The position numbers and the translations under genes are program-made. This document shows positions 42,520 to 51,697 of a DNA stretch of 54,342 bases, piece after piece. The notes under the pieces are model-generated. The model searched no databases. It saw only the letters and a program-made list of their open reading frames with translations, and was not told where the DNA came from. How positions within the stretch are numbered: position 1 is the stretch's first letter; every line of letters begins with the position of its first letter. Source of the stretch: Enterobacter soli ATCC BAA-2102 (GTDB lineage: Bacteria; Pseudomonadota; Gammaproteobacteria; Enterobacterales; Enterobacteriaceae); assembly GCF_001654845.1 (NCBI RefSeq), contig NZ_LXES01000032.1, positions 1 to 54,342 of the forward strand, in the 5' to 3' direction.

Positions 42520-45500
42520 ATGCTGACGTTTTTCATCAAACGCCCGCGTTTCGCGATGGTCATTGCGCTGGTTATCACACTGCTTGGCGCGATTGCGCTC
42601 AAAATCATCCCCGTGGAGCAGTACCCGCAAATCACGCCTCCGGTGGTGAATGTGAGCGCCTCCTGGCCTGGCGCCAGCTCGGCTGACGTGGCCGAGGCCA
42701 TCGCCACACCGCTGGAAACACAGCTAAACGGCGTGGATCACATGCTCTATATGGAATCCACCAGTTCAGATGAAGGCGCTTACAGCCTGAACATCACTTT
42801 TGCCGCCGGGACCGACCCGGATCTGGCTGCCATCGACGTGCAAAACCGCGTGGCGCAGGCCGTTGCCCAGCTGCCCGCCGAGGCACAACAAAACGGCGTG
42901 CAGGTGCGAAAACGCGCCACCAACCTGATGATGGGGGTGAGCCTTTACTCACCGGATAAGACCCACTCGCCGCTGTTTGTGAGCAACTACGCCAGCACGC
43001 AGGTGCGTGAAGCACTGGCGCGCTTGCCGGGCGTGGGGCAGGTACAGATGTTCGGCGCGCGCGACTACAGTATGCGCATCTGGTTACGTCCGGATCGCAT
43101 GAACGCGCTGAACGTGACGACTGACGATATTTCCCAGGCATTGCGCGAACAAAACGTCCAGGGCGCGGCAGGCCAGGTGGGAACGCCGCCGGTCTTTAAC
43201 GGCCAGCAACAGACGTTAACCATCAATGGATTAGGGCGCCTCAACCAGGCCGGGGAGTTCGGTAACATCATTATTCGTACCGGAGAACACGGCCAGCTGG
43301 TGCGCCTTCAGGATGTCGCGACCATTGAACTGGGCTCACGCAGCTACAGTTCCGGGGCGCAGCTTAACGGACATGACTCCGCCTATCTGGGTATTTACCC
43401 AACACCATCCGCCAACGCCCTGCGCGTGGCTGACGCGGTGCGCGCGGAGCTGGATCGACTCTCGACGCGCTTCCCGGACGATCTGGTTTATGAAGTTAAG
43501 TTCGATACCACCTCCTTTGTTGCCGCCACCATTAAAGAGATTGGCGTCTCACTGGCGCTCACCATGCTGGCCGTTGTGGTGGTCGTTTCCCTGTTTCTAC
43601 AAAGCTGGCGCGCGACGCTGATTGTGGCGCTTGCCATTCCGGTGTCGCTGATCGGGACGTTCGCCGTGCTTTATACGCTCGGGTATTCCGCCAACACGCT
43701 TAGCCTGTTCGCCATTATTCTGGCGCTCACCATGGTGGTGGATGACGCCATTGTGGTGGTGGAAAGCGTTGAATCGCTGATGGCGGAAGGGCAGAGCCGG
43801 ACAGCGGCGACCGCGCTGGCGCTGCGCCAGATTGCCGGGCCGGTGATTGCCACAACCCTGGTGCTGCTGGCGGTGTTTGTGCCGGTTGCGCTGCTGCCGG
43901 GCATTGTTGGGGAGTTGTACCGTCAGTTTGCGGTGACGCTCTCTACCGCGGTCACCCTTTCAAGCCTGGTGGCGCTGACGCTGACGCCAGCATTGTGCGC
44001 AATGCTGTTGCGCCCACGTCCGCAGCGCCCGGCGGCGCTCTTCCGTGGGTTTAACCGTGGGCTCGACAGCACCCGCCGCGGCTATACTCGCCTGGTGAGC
44101 TTGTTTAACCGCCGTCCGCTGCTGGCGCTGGCGGCGACCGTTGCGGCGGCTGTGGTGGTGGCGTTCAGTTTTATCTCCATGCCAAAAGGCTTCCTGCCGC
44201 AGGAAGATCAGGGCTACTTCTTTGCCAGCGTTCAGTTGCCGGAAGCGGCCTCGCTGGAGCGTACCGAAGCCGTGATGGCTGCGGCGCGAGAGCTTATTGC
44301 AGCGAACCCGGCGGTGGAGGATGTGATTCAGGTCTCCGGGTTTAACATTCTCAACGGCACCAGCGCGTCGAACGGTGGGTTTATCTCGGTCATGCTGAAA
44401 GACTGGAGCGAGCGTCCGCCGCTGGATGAGGTAATGGGTACGTTGCAGCGCCAGCTGTTTGCCTTGCCGGAGGCGACCATCATGACGTTCGCGCCGCCAA
44501 CCCTTCCGGGGCTGGGCAATGCATCGGGCTTTGACCTGCGTATTCAGGCACAGGCGGGACAAAGCCCGGCAGAGCTGGAGCAAGTCACGCGCAGTGTTCT
44601 GCTGAAAGCGAACCAGCATCCACAGCTGAATCGTGTCTTTACCACCTGGAGCAGCAACGTGCCGCAGCTGACGCTGAGCGTCGATCGCGAACGCGCCGCG
44701 CGTCTTGATGTACCGGTTTCACGCATCTTCAGTAGCCTGCAAACCGCGTTTGGCGGCACGCGTGCCGGGGATTTCAGCGTCAACAACCGGGTCTATCACG
44801 TGGTGATGCAAAACGAGATGCAGTGGCGTGAGCGCGCGGAGCAAATCAGCGATCTGTACGTGCGCAGCAACACCGGCGAGCGAGTACGCCTCAGTAACCT
44901 GGTCACCATTACCCCGACCGTGGGCGCTCCATTTTTACAGCAGTACAACCAGTTCCCGTCGGTGTCGGTGAGCGGTTCTGCGGCGGAAGGGGTGAGTAGC
45001 AGCACCGCGATGGCGGTGATGGGGAAACTGCTGGCAGAAAACCTGCCTGCCGGGTATGACTATGCCTGGAGCGGTATGTCTTATCAGGAGCAGCAGACCG
45101 GTAACCAGGCTATCTGGATCGTGCTCGCTGCCGTGGTGATGGCGTGGCTGTTCCTCGTGGCCCAGTACGAAAGCTGGACACTGCCCGCAAGCGTAATGCT
45201 GTCGGTACTCTTTGCCATCGGCGGGGCGCTGGTGTGGCTGTGGATTGCGGGTTATGCCAATGACGTGTACGTACAGATTGGCCTGGTGTTGTTGATAGCC
45301 CTTGCCGCCAAGAACGCGATCCTGATTGTCGAGTTTGCCCGCGCGAAACGTAACGAGGGCATGGCGATTGTCGATGCGGCGCGAGAGGGGGCGTCACGCC
45401 GTTTCCGCGCGGTCATGATGACGGCGGTGTCCTTTATTATTGGCGTATTGCCGATGATGCTGGCGACCGGGGCTGGGGCGCAGAGCCGCCGGATCATTGG

Positions 45501-45615
45501 TACAACGGTATTCAGCGGGATGCTGGTTGCGACCCTGATCGGGATTGTCTTTATCCCGGCCCTGTTTGTACTGTTCCAGCGTCTGCGCGAGTGGGGACAC
45601 CGGCTTACGGACTAG
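42520..45615 (+). CDS. RND (HAE1-family) multidrug efflux pump
   Basis: This 1031-aa inner-membrane proton antiporter is an AcrB-type pump: [20 protein letters not shown] opens helix 1; the proton-relay Asp pair lies in helix 4 ([13 protein letters not shown]); the relay Lys in helix 10 ([15 protein letters not shown]); and [15 protein letters not shown] supplies the conserved Thr in helix 11. Two large periplasmic loops hold the porter and docking domains. The frame is intact. It is translated 9 bp after its adaptor. Which paralogue (for instance AcrD-, MdtF- or EefB-like) cannot be decided here. No local regulator is present; distance to ramA is about 9 kb. Confidence 0.94.
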   Translation: MLTFFIKRPRFAMVIALVITLLGAIALKIIPVEQYPQITPPVVNVSASWPGASSADVAEAIATPLETQLNGVDHMLYMESTSSDEGAYSLNITFAAGTDPDLAAIDVQNRVAQAVAQLPAEAQQNGVQVRKRATNLMMGVSLYSPDKTHSPLFVSNYASTQVREALARLPGVGQVQMFGARDYSMRIWLRPDRMNALNVTTDDISQALREQNVQGAAGQVGTPPVFNGQQQTLTINGLGRLNQAGEFGNIIIRTGEHGQLVRLQDVATIELGSRSYSSGAQLNGHDSAYLGIYPTPSANALRVADAVRAELDRLSTRFPDDLVYEVKFDTTSFVAATIKEIGVSLALTMLAVVVVVSLFLQSWRATLIVALAIPVSLIGTFAVLYTLGYSANTLSLFAIILALTMVVDDAIVVVESVESLMAEGQSRTAATALALRQIAGPVIATTLVLLAVFVPVALLPGIVGELYRQFAVTLSTAVTLSSLVALTLTPALCAMLLRPRPQRPAALFRGFNRGLDSTRRGYTRLVSLFNRRPLLALAATVAAAVVVAFSFISMPKGFLPQEDQGYFFASVQLPEAASLERTEAVMAAARELIAANPAVEDVIQVSGFNILNGTSASNGGFISVMLKDWSERPPLDEVMGTLQRQLFALPEATIMTFAPPTLPGLGNASGFDLRIQAQAGQSPAELEQVTRSVLLKANQHPQLNRVFTTWSSNVPQLTLSVDRERAARLDVPVSRIFSSLQTAFGGTRAGDFSVNNRVYHVVMQNEMQWRERAEQISDLYVRSNTGERVRLSNLVTITPTVGAPFLQQYNQFPSVSVSGSAAEGVSSSTAMAVMGKLLAENLPAGYDYAWSGMSYQEQQTGNQAIWIVLAAVVMAWLFLVAQYESWTLPASVMLSVLFAIGGALVWLWIAGYANDVYVQIGLVLLIALAAKNAILIVEFARAKRNEGMAIVDAAREGASRRFRAVMMTAVSFIIGVLPMMLATGAGAQSRRIIGTTVFSGMLVATLIGIVFIPALFVLFQRLREWGHRLTD

Positions 45616-46726
45616 TTGCCCAGAGTTCGCAATGTTTTTGCACCAGCGAGGTCAGCGAACCGCCATCGTTGATGAAATCCCGCATCTGCTGCGCCTCGCT
45701 TTTGCCCTGTTTTAACAACAGGGCAATTTCCGTGATGGCGCTGGTTGCGCCAAGTTTCCCGGCCGACGCCGCAACCTGCTCCAGTAGCCACGCGATATCC
45801 TCTGCAATGGTTTTTTGTTCTCCGGTATGCACGTCGGTCAATATTCCTTCCAGCCCATAGCGACAGGCCTGGAACCGGTTAAAGCGATACAGCAGAAAAT
45901 CGCGCTCCTGATGCTGGTAGGGCCGGGTAGTCAGCAGCCAGTGCGCGGTAGCCTGGATAAGCCCGGCGATATTAATGGCGTGTGAAAGCGTGAGGGGGGT
46001 ATCCATCACCCGGACTTCCACGGTGCCAAAGTGCGGACTTGGGCGAATATCCCAGTGTAAATCTTTAATGCTGTCGACGATGCTGGTGGTACTCAGGCGG
46101 CGAAACAGCCCCTCGAAGGCCTGCCAGTTGTTCACCCACGGCATCGGGCCGTTATCCGGGAACCCGGAAAAGATATTGAGCCGCGATGAGGCAAAGCGGG
46201 TATCAGTGCCCTGCATATACGGCGATGCTGCCGCCAGGGCGATAAAGTGCGGCACAAAGCGTGACAGGCCGTGCAGCAGGTAAATGGCGTCATCTCCGGT
46301 CCGGCATCCGATATGCACGTGCTGGCCAAACACCGTGGCCTGCAAAATCAGATAACCAAATCGCTCCAGCGTGATGTTGTAGCGCTCATCATCGCACACC
46401 TCCTGACGCTGCCATTTTTGAAACGGATGCGTCCCGCCACCACAAATCTGAATACGCTGGTCTGCCGCCACGCGCAGGATGCTCTGCTGCATGGCAGAAA
46501 ACTGCGCAGCGGCCTGGTTAATATCCTTGCACACGCCTGTGGCGATTTCGAGCATACTCTCGGTGATGTCGTGCTTCACTTCACCGGCGTTGATCTCATT
46601 TTTTACGGCGGCAATCAGGGCGGATGAATCCTGGCTGAGATCGTAACCCGGCGGGTTAACCACCTGGAGTTCCACCTCTATGCCAAGGGTGAAAGGTTCC
46701 GAAGAGTTGAAGTCAGGTAAAGGCAT
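45605..46726 (-). CDS. ybdK: YbdK, carboxylate-amine ligase (GCS2 family)
   Basis: This 373-aa protein matches E. coli YbdK (372 aa): [20 protein letters not shown] start, [49 protein letters not shown] and [20 protein letters not shown]. YbdK is a glutamate-cysteine ligase type 2 homologue with weak ligase activity; its natural substrate is unknown. The start at 46726 follows GGAGC and matches the family; an open extension to 46867 has no support. Its 3' end overlaps the end of the convergent RND pump gene by 11 bp. It marks the ancestral ybdJ-ybdK order. Confidence 0.95.
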   Translation of the reverse strand: MPLPDFNSSEPFTLGIEVELQVVNPPGYDLSQDSSALIAAVKNEINAGEVKHDITESMLEIATGVCKDINQAAAQFSAMQQSILRVAADQRIQICGGGTHPFQKWQRQEVCDDERYNITLERFGYLILQATVFGQHVHIGCRTGDDAIYLLHGLSRFVPHFIALAAASPYMQGTDTRFASSRLNIFSGFPDNGPMPWVNNWQAFEGLFRRLSTTSIVDSIKDLHWDIRPSPHFGTVEVRVMDTPLTLSHAINIAGLIQATAHWLLTTRPYQHQERDFLLYRFNRFQACRYGLEGILTDVHTGEQKTIAEDIAWLLEQVAASAGKLGATSAITEIALLLKQGKSEAQQMRDFINDGGSLTSLVQKHCELWATSP

Positions 46727-46913
46727 GAGGTGCTCCGTTGACGGGGATACGTTGAGTATAGACAACGGTATTATTGGCCCTTCGCGATCCTCTTTCGGCT
46801 GAAACGCCGATATCGGGCATTTACCCCAAATTCCTCGCCCCAAATCGCATTGTGTTTTACACTCCACGCTGCAAAAATTGAGTTAATGAACGATCAGACA
46901 GGCGGTAACAGCG

Positions 46914-47387
46914 ATGAACGGTACAATCACAACGTGGTTTAAAGATAAAGGCTTTGGATTTATCAAAGATGAAAACGGTGACAACCGCTATTTTCATGTG
47001 ATTAAGGTCGCGAACCCTGATCTGATCAAGAAAGATGCGGCGGTGACCTTTGAACCCACCACCAACAACAAAGGCTTGTCCGCCTACGCGGTGAAGGTGA
47101 TCCCGGAAAGCCAGTACATCTACATTGCGGGCGAGCGGCTGAAACTCACCTCGATTAAGTCTTTTGTGGTGTTCAGCGAGGAAGTACCAGCCGATACCAG
47201 CATTGATAAAGAAAATGCGGTGCTGTCGGTGGGGATCCTGATGAACAACATCAAACCCAAAACTGCGGCTAAGCCGGGTGAAATGCGCACGGTTAAGAAA
47301 CTGGCCATCACCACCTTCCAGAAAACGACCCACATCTTCTCGGAAGATGAGATCGATATCGAAGCCACGGTAAAAATGCTGAAATAA
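46914..47387 (+). CDS. Cold-shock-domain protein with a C-terminal extension
   Basis: This 157-aa protein begins with a cold-shock OB fold (residues 1-64) containing both nucleic-acid-binding motifs: KDKGFGFIKDE (RNP1-like) and NRYFHVIKV (RNP2-like), then TFEPTTNNKGLSAYAVKV. A second region of about 90 residues (YIYIAGERLKLTSIKSFVVF; AVLSVGILMNNIKPKT; TVKKLAITTFQKTTHIFSED) has alternating hydrophobic strands and matches nothing I recognise. Ordinary Csp proteins stop at about 70 aa. RNA binding is likely; the extension's job is unknown. It stands alone with its own terminator (47391-47420). Confidence 0.82.
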   Translation: MNGTITTWFKDKGFGFIKDENGDNRYFHVIKVANPDLIKKDAAVTFEPTTNNKGLSAYAVKVIPESQYIYIAGERLKLTSIKSFVVFSEEVPADTSIDKENAVLSVGILMNNIKPKTAAKPGEMRTVKKLAITTFQKTTHIFSEDEIDIEATVKMLK

Positions 47388-47390
47388 CGT

Positions 47391-47420
47391 AAAGCCGACA
47401 TTCTGCGGAATGTCGGCTTT
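47391..47420. terminator. Bidirectional terminator after the cold-shock-domain gene
   Basis: A perfect 13-bp stem (47391-47403 with 47408-47420) around the 4-base loop TGCG, with AAA at the 5' edge and TTT at the 3' edge, placed between two convergent genes. It can stop transcription both ways. Confidence 0.92.
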
Positions 47421-47430
47421 TGCGCCCGCC

Positions 47431-47886
47431 TCAGCGCGCTGTCATGTCCGATTCCTGCACATATTCCGCCAGCAGCCAGACCATATCATGCAGTAACCTG
47501 GTGAGTTCTTTTGTCACACTGGCTGGCAACGTTCCCCCCGCAATCGCGTGCGTGAGCGCCTTCGCGTAGTCCACCTGTAACGAAGCATCATGCCAGCATT
47601 CCGGCACGCAGGCGTTAAGTTTTTCGCCCGAAACCATCTGTTCAACCAGGTACGAAGGCAGGCCATTTTCGCAGTGCGCCCGCAACTGATTGAGCCCATG
47701 CAGCAGGCGTTCGCAAAGCGCCGCATGGATTTCGCGATCGTCGGTTTCAACCAGCACGCTAACAAATGCGGTACAGGCTTTGGTCAGTTCAATGGGATCC
47801 GCCGAGTCGGGAAGCGACTGGCCGAGAAGATGGTGAATAACGTTTTCCTGAGATTGCGTGTGTGTCAGGGTAGGGATTGTTGTCAT
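47431..47886 (-). CDS. 151-aa protein, satellite-phage-like
   Basis: This cytoplasmic, mostly helical protein (start MTTIPTLTHTQSQENVIHHL, then FVSVLVETDDREIHAALCER and LLHDMVWLLAEYVQESDMTA) has no motif I can assign. Its opening and its upstream DNA resemble genes that follow Ash/Icd-like leaders in P4-type satellite phages of enterics, where several uncharacterised small proteins begin with a similar MTT-TLT-TQAQE-VIHHL pattern; that is remembered resemblance only. AAGGAA six bases before the ATG at 47886 supports the start over an upstream frame to 47919. No integrase, replication or capsid-size genes are nearby, so it looks like an orphan survivor of such an element. Confidence 0.7.
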   Translation of the reverse strand: MTTIPTLTHTQSQENVIHHLLGQSLPDSADPIELTKACTAFVSVLVETDDREIHAALCERLLHGLNQLRAHCENGLPSYLVEQMVSGEKLNACVPECWHDASLQVDYAKALTHAIAGGTLPASVTKELTRLLHDMVWLLAEYVQESDMTAR

Positions 47887-47889
47887 GTG

Positions 47890-48019
47890 ATATTCCTTGT
47901 AAAAAAAGCTCCTGGCCACCTAAAACGTTCCTGTGCCGGTGAGGGGTAGCGCTGACGGAGGTAGGAATACCGCACACGACAAACGGTCAGCCTTTCGGCT
48001 ACTCCACCAGCGCCACCAT
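47890..48019 (-). pseudogene. Decayed Ash-like leader frame
   Basis: Reading the minus strand from ATG at 48019, the frame gives MVALVE, stop (TAG 48001-47999), PKG, stop (TGA 47989-47987), then PFVVCGIPTSVSATPHRHRN, continuing to the 151-aa gene. Ash-family leaders of P4-like satellites, as I remember them, read MVALVGQPKGWPV; the three differences (Gly to Glu, Gln to stop, Trp to stop) each need one G-to-A or C-to-T change. This suggests a mutationally silenced leader. The call depends on remembered resemblance. Confidence 0.5.
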
Positions 48020-48219
48020 GTCTTTCAAAGGGGGAACGCTGTCGCGGCAATTTCATTGCCGTGCCATGAAAAACGGGTTCCTACGCCCGGTTGCGGATGC
48101 ACCACAACGCAGGAACTTTACGACCATGAAAAAACAAATAACAGTCTTATCCCTTGATGAAACAGGGTTACTTTTTCAGTTTGCGAGGCTCCTTCCAGAA
48201 AGGTTATCGCCCCACGGTA

Positions 48220-48924
48220 CTACCCCATCCGGTGCTCGCCCTTAAGCATCGCCTCACGATCAAACATCCGCTGGATAACCCCGTGCGCCATAAACGCCGC
48301 GCGGTCAGACATATGTGCAATCACATCTGCATCGTGGCTCACCAGCAGATAGGTCATTCCGTGCTGTTGTTTCAGACGGTTCAGCAGGTTGAGGATTTCC
48401 GCCTGCACGGACATGTCCAGCGCGGAGGTCGGTTCATCCAGCAGCAACAGTTGCGGACGTAACAGCAAAGCTCGGGCGATCGCCACGCGCTGCCGCTGCC
48501 CGCCGGAGAGCTGGTGCGGGTAGCGTTTACCCGCATCGGCAGACAACCCAACCTGCTGCAATGCATCCGCTACTTTTTCGGTAGTCTGCGTTTCACCGTG
48601 GATTTTTAACGGCTCTGAGAGCGTGCGCGCAATGGTGTGGTTTGGGTGCAACGACGCCCAAGGATCCTGAAACACCATCTGCACGTTGCGCCTCAGTGCG
48701 CCTTCAAAGCGGCGGCCTGCCTTTAACTGCTCACCCAGCACGGCAATGCTGCCGTTCCAGTCACGTTGCAGCCCCGCGAGCACCCGCAAAATGGTGGATT
48801 TCCCGCAGCCGGATTCACCGATCAGGCTGAAGGTTTCGCCTTTCCCGATTGCAAAGCTGGCTGCGGATACCGCGGTTTTTTCCCCGAAAGTGACCTGGAG
48901 CTGATTAACTTCAACGAGTGCCAT
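48220..48924 (-). CDS. Peptide-type ABC transporter ATPase (DppF-like)
   Basis: This 234-aa ATPase has Walker A GESGCGKSTILRVL (about residues 36-49), a Q-loop (QMVFQDPWASLHP), the signature LSGGQRQRVAIARALL, Walker B LLLLDEPTSALD and switch His in LVSHDADVI. It is the second ATPase of a DppD/DppF-type pair. It ends without the C-terminal oligopeptide-transporter extension seen in typical DppF/OppF (about 320-330 aa), so it is a short form. Start ATG 48924 follows AAGGAGG and overlaps the other ATPase gene by 14 bp. Last gene of the operon. Confidence 0.9.
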   Translation of the reverse strand: MALVEVNQLQVTFGEKTAVSAASFAIGKGETFSLIGESGCGKSTILRVLAGLQRDWNGSIAVLGEQLKAGRRFEGALRRNVQMVFQDPWASLHPNHTIARTLSEPLKIHGETQTTEKVADALQQVGLSADAGKRYPHQLSGGQRQRVAIARALLLRPQLLLLDEPTSALDMSVQAEILNLLNRLKQQHGMTYLLVSHDADVIAHMSDRAAFMAHGVIQRMFDREAMLKGEHRMG

Positions 48925-49747
48925 TGTTCGCCTCCTTCCATGGCTGAGTGCGATCGAGCGTTGGCAGCATCTGGCCGAACGTGCTGGCGTCAGGACGGCA
49001 GGTCCAGAGCGTGCGCGTATACGGGTGAGTGGCTTGCGGCAACTGATTTGCCGCCATCTCATCGACTTTTTCGCCCTGATACATCACCAGTACGCGGTCG
49101 CAATGCTCTGCCACCAGCGGCAGGTCGTGGCTAATCAGTAGCATCGCCATCTGACGCTCTTCGCACTGCTGCACCAGAAGCTCGAGGATCTGGTTACGCA
49201 GGCGGGCGTCCAGCGCCGAGGTGGGTTCATCGGCAATTAGTACCTGCGGGTTGTTAATCAGCGCGATGGCAATCATCACGCGTTGCCCCATACCGCCCGA
49301 AAGCTCGCCGGGATAGCGCGTCAGCACATTGTCGGTTAGCCCGACGGCGCGAATAATGTCGTGGATGCGCGCCAGACGCTCCGCTCTCGGCAGGGACTGA
49401 TGCAGGGTTAAGGCCTCTTCAAGCTGGGCGGCCACGTTTTTCACCGGGTTAAGGGCGTAGCGCGGATCCTGAAGCACCATCGCAATGCGGTTACCGCGCA
49501 GCGCCTGCCAGCGTTTGTTATTCAGGGCCAGCAGGTCGTTACCGAGCACGTTAAGCTGGCTTGCGCTCACGATGCCCGGCTTACGCACCAGCCCCATCAG
49601 GGCACGGGCGGACATGGATTTTCCTGAACCCGATTCCCCGACCAGCGCCAGGCGTTCATTGCCAAGCGTAAAGCTCAGGTTGTTGACCACGCGCGCGGTG
49701 GGATAGTCGATATTCAGCGCATCGACGATGACGCGTTGTTCAGTCAT
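48911..49747 (-). CDS. Peptide-type ABC transporter ATPase (DppD-like)
   Basis: This 278-aa ATPase has Walker A GESGSGKSMSARAL, a Q-loop (MVLQDPRYALNPV), signature LSGGMGQRVMIAIAL, Walker B VLIADEPTSALD and switch His in LISHDL, with the start of the oligopeptide-type C-terminal region (THPYTRTLWTCRPD). The ATG at 49747 follows TGGAG and overlaps the end of the upstream permease gene by 8 bp; an open extension to 49876 lies inside that permease gene and is not real. It pairs with the shorter ATPase to drive import. Confidence 0.9.
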   Translation of the reverse strand: MTEQRVIVDALNIDYPTARVVNNLSFTLGNERLALVGESGSGKSMSARALMGLVRKPGIVSASQLNVLGNDLLALNNKRWQALRGNRIAMVLQDPRYALNPVKNVAAQLEEALTLHQSLPRAERLARIHDIIRAVGLTDNVLTRYPGELSGGMGQRVMIAIALINNPQVLIADEPTSALDARLRNQILELLVQQCEERQMAMLLISHDLPLVAEHCDRVLVMYQGEKVDEMAANQLPQATHPYTRTLWTCRPDASTFGQMLPTLDRTQPWKEANNGTR

Positions 49748-50573
49748 GTTGCGGCTCCAGTACATCGCGCAGGCCATCGCCCAGCAGGTTAAATGCCAGG
49801 CTGGCAAACAGAATCGCACCGCCCGGAATGGCGGCAATCCACCACTGGTCAAAAATGACCTGCATCCCGTCGGCAATCATGGCTCCCCATTCTGCCATCG
49901 GTGGGCGTGCGCCCAGGCCGAGGAACCCAAGCCCGGCGGCAGCCAGAATAATCCCGGCCAGATCGAGTGCCAGACGCACAATCGCAGACGGCAAACACAG
50001 CGGCAGAATGTGGCCGAACAGCAGCCGGAACCCACGGATCCCCATCATCCCGGCAGCGGCCAGATAGTCGCTGTGACGCAGGCGCTGAATTTCACTGCGT
50101 GCCTGGCGTGCATAGGCAGGCCAGGTAGTCAAAGCCAGCGCCAGCGCCCCGTTCACCAGCCCCGGGCCAAGCATGGCGACAAACGCGAAGGCGAGGATCA
50201 GACGCGGCATCGACATCACCACATCGGTAAAGCGCATCAGCACCCGCTCCAGCCAGCCGCCGTAAAACCCGGACAAAATTCCCACCAGCAGGCCAGCGGG
50301 GAGGGTGATGACGGTGACCAGCGCAACCAGCCCCAGCGCGGGGCGTGTGCCGTAAATCAGGCGTGAAAGCAGGTCGCGGCCATAGCTGTCAGTTCCCAGC
50401 CAGTGCTGGGCGTTGGGAGCCTGTAAGCGCGCGGCGGCGTCCTGCCAGTTAGGATCATGCGGTGCAAGCCATGGAGCAAACAGCGCAACAGACACCAACA
50501 GTGCGATGGCGATAAGCCCGCAAAACGCAGCAGGAGAGCGGCGCAGGCGGCGTAAAAAGAGATAAAACGGCAT
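49740..50573 (-). CDS. Peptide-type ABC transporter permease (DppC-like)
   Basis: This 277-aa inner-membrane subunit has the DppC/OppC layout: a basic N-terminus, helix 1 (FCGLIAIALLVSVALFAPWL), the HWLGTDSYGRDLLSRLIYGT motif, then five more helices, and the ATPase-contact EAA loop (HSDYLAAAGMMGIRGFRLLF). Its start codon overlaps the stop codon of the other permease gene by one base (TAATG), so the two are translationally coupled. Confidence 0.92.
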   Translation of the reverse strand: MPFYLFLRRLRRSPAAFCGLIAIALLVSVALFAPWLAPHDPNWQDAAARLQAPNAQHWLGTDSYGRDLLSRLIYGTRPALGLVALVTVITLPAGLLVGILSGFYGGWLERVLMRFTDVVMSMPRLILAFAFVAMLGPGLVNGALALALTTWPAYARQARSEIQRLRHSDYLAAAGMMGIRGFRLLFGHILPLCLPSAIVRLALDLAGIILAAAGLGFLGLGARPPMAEWGAMIADGMQVIFDQWWIAAIPGGAILFASLAFNLLGDGLRDVLEPQHD

Positions 50574-51595
50574 TAGCGCACCCTGGGATCGGTTGCCCGC
50601 ACAAGCAGGTCGGTAAGGTTATTGATCAGCACAAAACAGACGCCAATGAGCAACGTGCCGCCCATCACCGCTGTGGTATCGCCCGCAAACAGCGCGGTGG
50701 TGAGATAGCGCCCGATACCCGGCCAGGAGAAGACGGTTTCAGTTAATACCGCGCCTTCCAGCATACTGGTATAAGCAAGGGCAATCACCGTCAGTAGGGT
50801 GCTGCGAATATTCGGTAGGACGTGGCGCAGCAGAATGGTCATCTCCCCGGCGCCTTTGGCGCGGGCGAGCAGAATGTACTCTTTATTCATCTCGCTCAGG
50901 CAGGCTGAACGCGTCAGGCGAGTGATGCTCGCCAGTGAGTAATAGGCCAGCAAGAGCACCGGCAGCACCAGATGGCTGATGGCATTTCTGAAGGCCTCCC
51001 GGTCACCGGAAAGCCAGGTATCGAGAAGCGCAAACCCGGTACGTGGCTCAACGGTAAACTGCCAGGCATCATCCAGCCGGCCGGGGCCTGCGCTCCACTG
51101 GAGCTTCGCGTAGAACAGCGCCAGCATCAGCAGGCCGAGCCAGAAAATCGGTACCGAGTTGCCGAGCAGGGTAAGCGTGCGGATCGTCAAATCGAGCGCT
51201 GAACCAGCGTAGCGGGCGCACAGCACGCCCGCGATCACACCGAGTAAGGCACCGATAATAAGCGCCAGGGTTGCCAGCTCCAGCGTGGCGGGGAACGCGT
51301 GCAACAAATCCTGCAATACCGGTTGCCCGGTGGCACTGGCGGTGCCTAAATCGCCATGAGCGAGGTTTTGCACGTAATGCCAGAACTGCACGGGCAGCGG
51401 TTGATCCAGACCAAGCTGGTGGCGTACCTGATCGTAAGTAGACTGGCTGGCGTGATCGCCAACGATCTGCAAGACGCGATCGACGGGGGAAAATGCGGAG
51501 AGCGCAAACGTGATGAGCAACAGCCCGAAGAGCGTGAGTACCAGGGTCAGTAAGCCCTGAAGCACACGCGTCACGTGGGTGGAAAGATGTGGCAT
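50573..51595 (-). CDS. Peptide-type ABC transporter permease (DppB-like)
   Basis: This 340-aa permease has helix 1 (LQGLLTLVLTLFGLLLITFA), the SPVDRVLQIVGDHAS and LGLDQPLPVQFWHYVQNLAH segments typical of DppB/OppB, the GNSVPIFWLGLLMLALFYAK helix and the EAA loop (NKEYILLARAKGAGEMTILL). I chose ATG 51595, preceded by AAGAGA; an upstream ATG at 51610 abuts a palindromic repeat and lacks a ribosome site. It is the first membrane gene after the binding-protein gene. Confidence 0.9.
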   Translation of the reverse strand: MPHLSTHVTRVLQGLLTLVLTLFGLLLITFALSAFSPVDRVLQIVGDHASQSTYDQVRHQLGLDQPLPVQFWHYVQNLAHGDLGTASATGQPVLQDLLHAFPATLELATLALIIGALLGVIAGVLCARYAGSALDLTIRTLTLLGNSVPIFWLGLLMLALFYAKLQWSAGPGRLDDAWQFTVEPRTGFALLDTWLSGDREAFRNAISHLVLPVLLLAYYSLASITRLTRSACLSEMNKEYILLARAKGAGEMTILLRHVLPNIRSTLLTVIALAYTSMLEGAVLTETVFSWPGIGRYLTTALFAGDTTAVMGGTLLIGVCFVLINNLTDLLVRATDPRVR

Positions 51596-51610
51596 GGGAA
51601 ATCTCTTCAT

Positions 51611-51688
51611 GCCGGGTGGCGGCGTCGCCTTACCCGGCCTACAAAAACCGAGAACGTAGGCCGGGTAAGCACAGCGCCACCCGGCAAC
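51611..51688. repeat. REP/BIME-type inverted repeat pair
   Basis: GCCGGGTGGCGGCGTCGCCT then TACCCGGCCTAC (51611-51642) and its inverted partner GTAGGCCGGGTAAGCACAGC then GCCACCCGGCAAC (51656-51688) flank a 13-bp spacer. This is the classic REP pair of enteric intergenic regions and sits between the binding-protein gene and the permeases, where it may lower downstream expression or protect the 3' end of the binding-protein message. Confidence 0.92.
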
Positions 51689-51697
51689 AAGGGCAGA

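Noticed and set aside
48018..48245. 75-codon plus-strand frame over the remnant region
   Set aside because: It runs through the hairpin region and into the ABC ATPase gene on the other strand; no domain and only a weak start, so not called as a gene.
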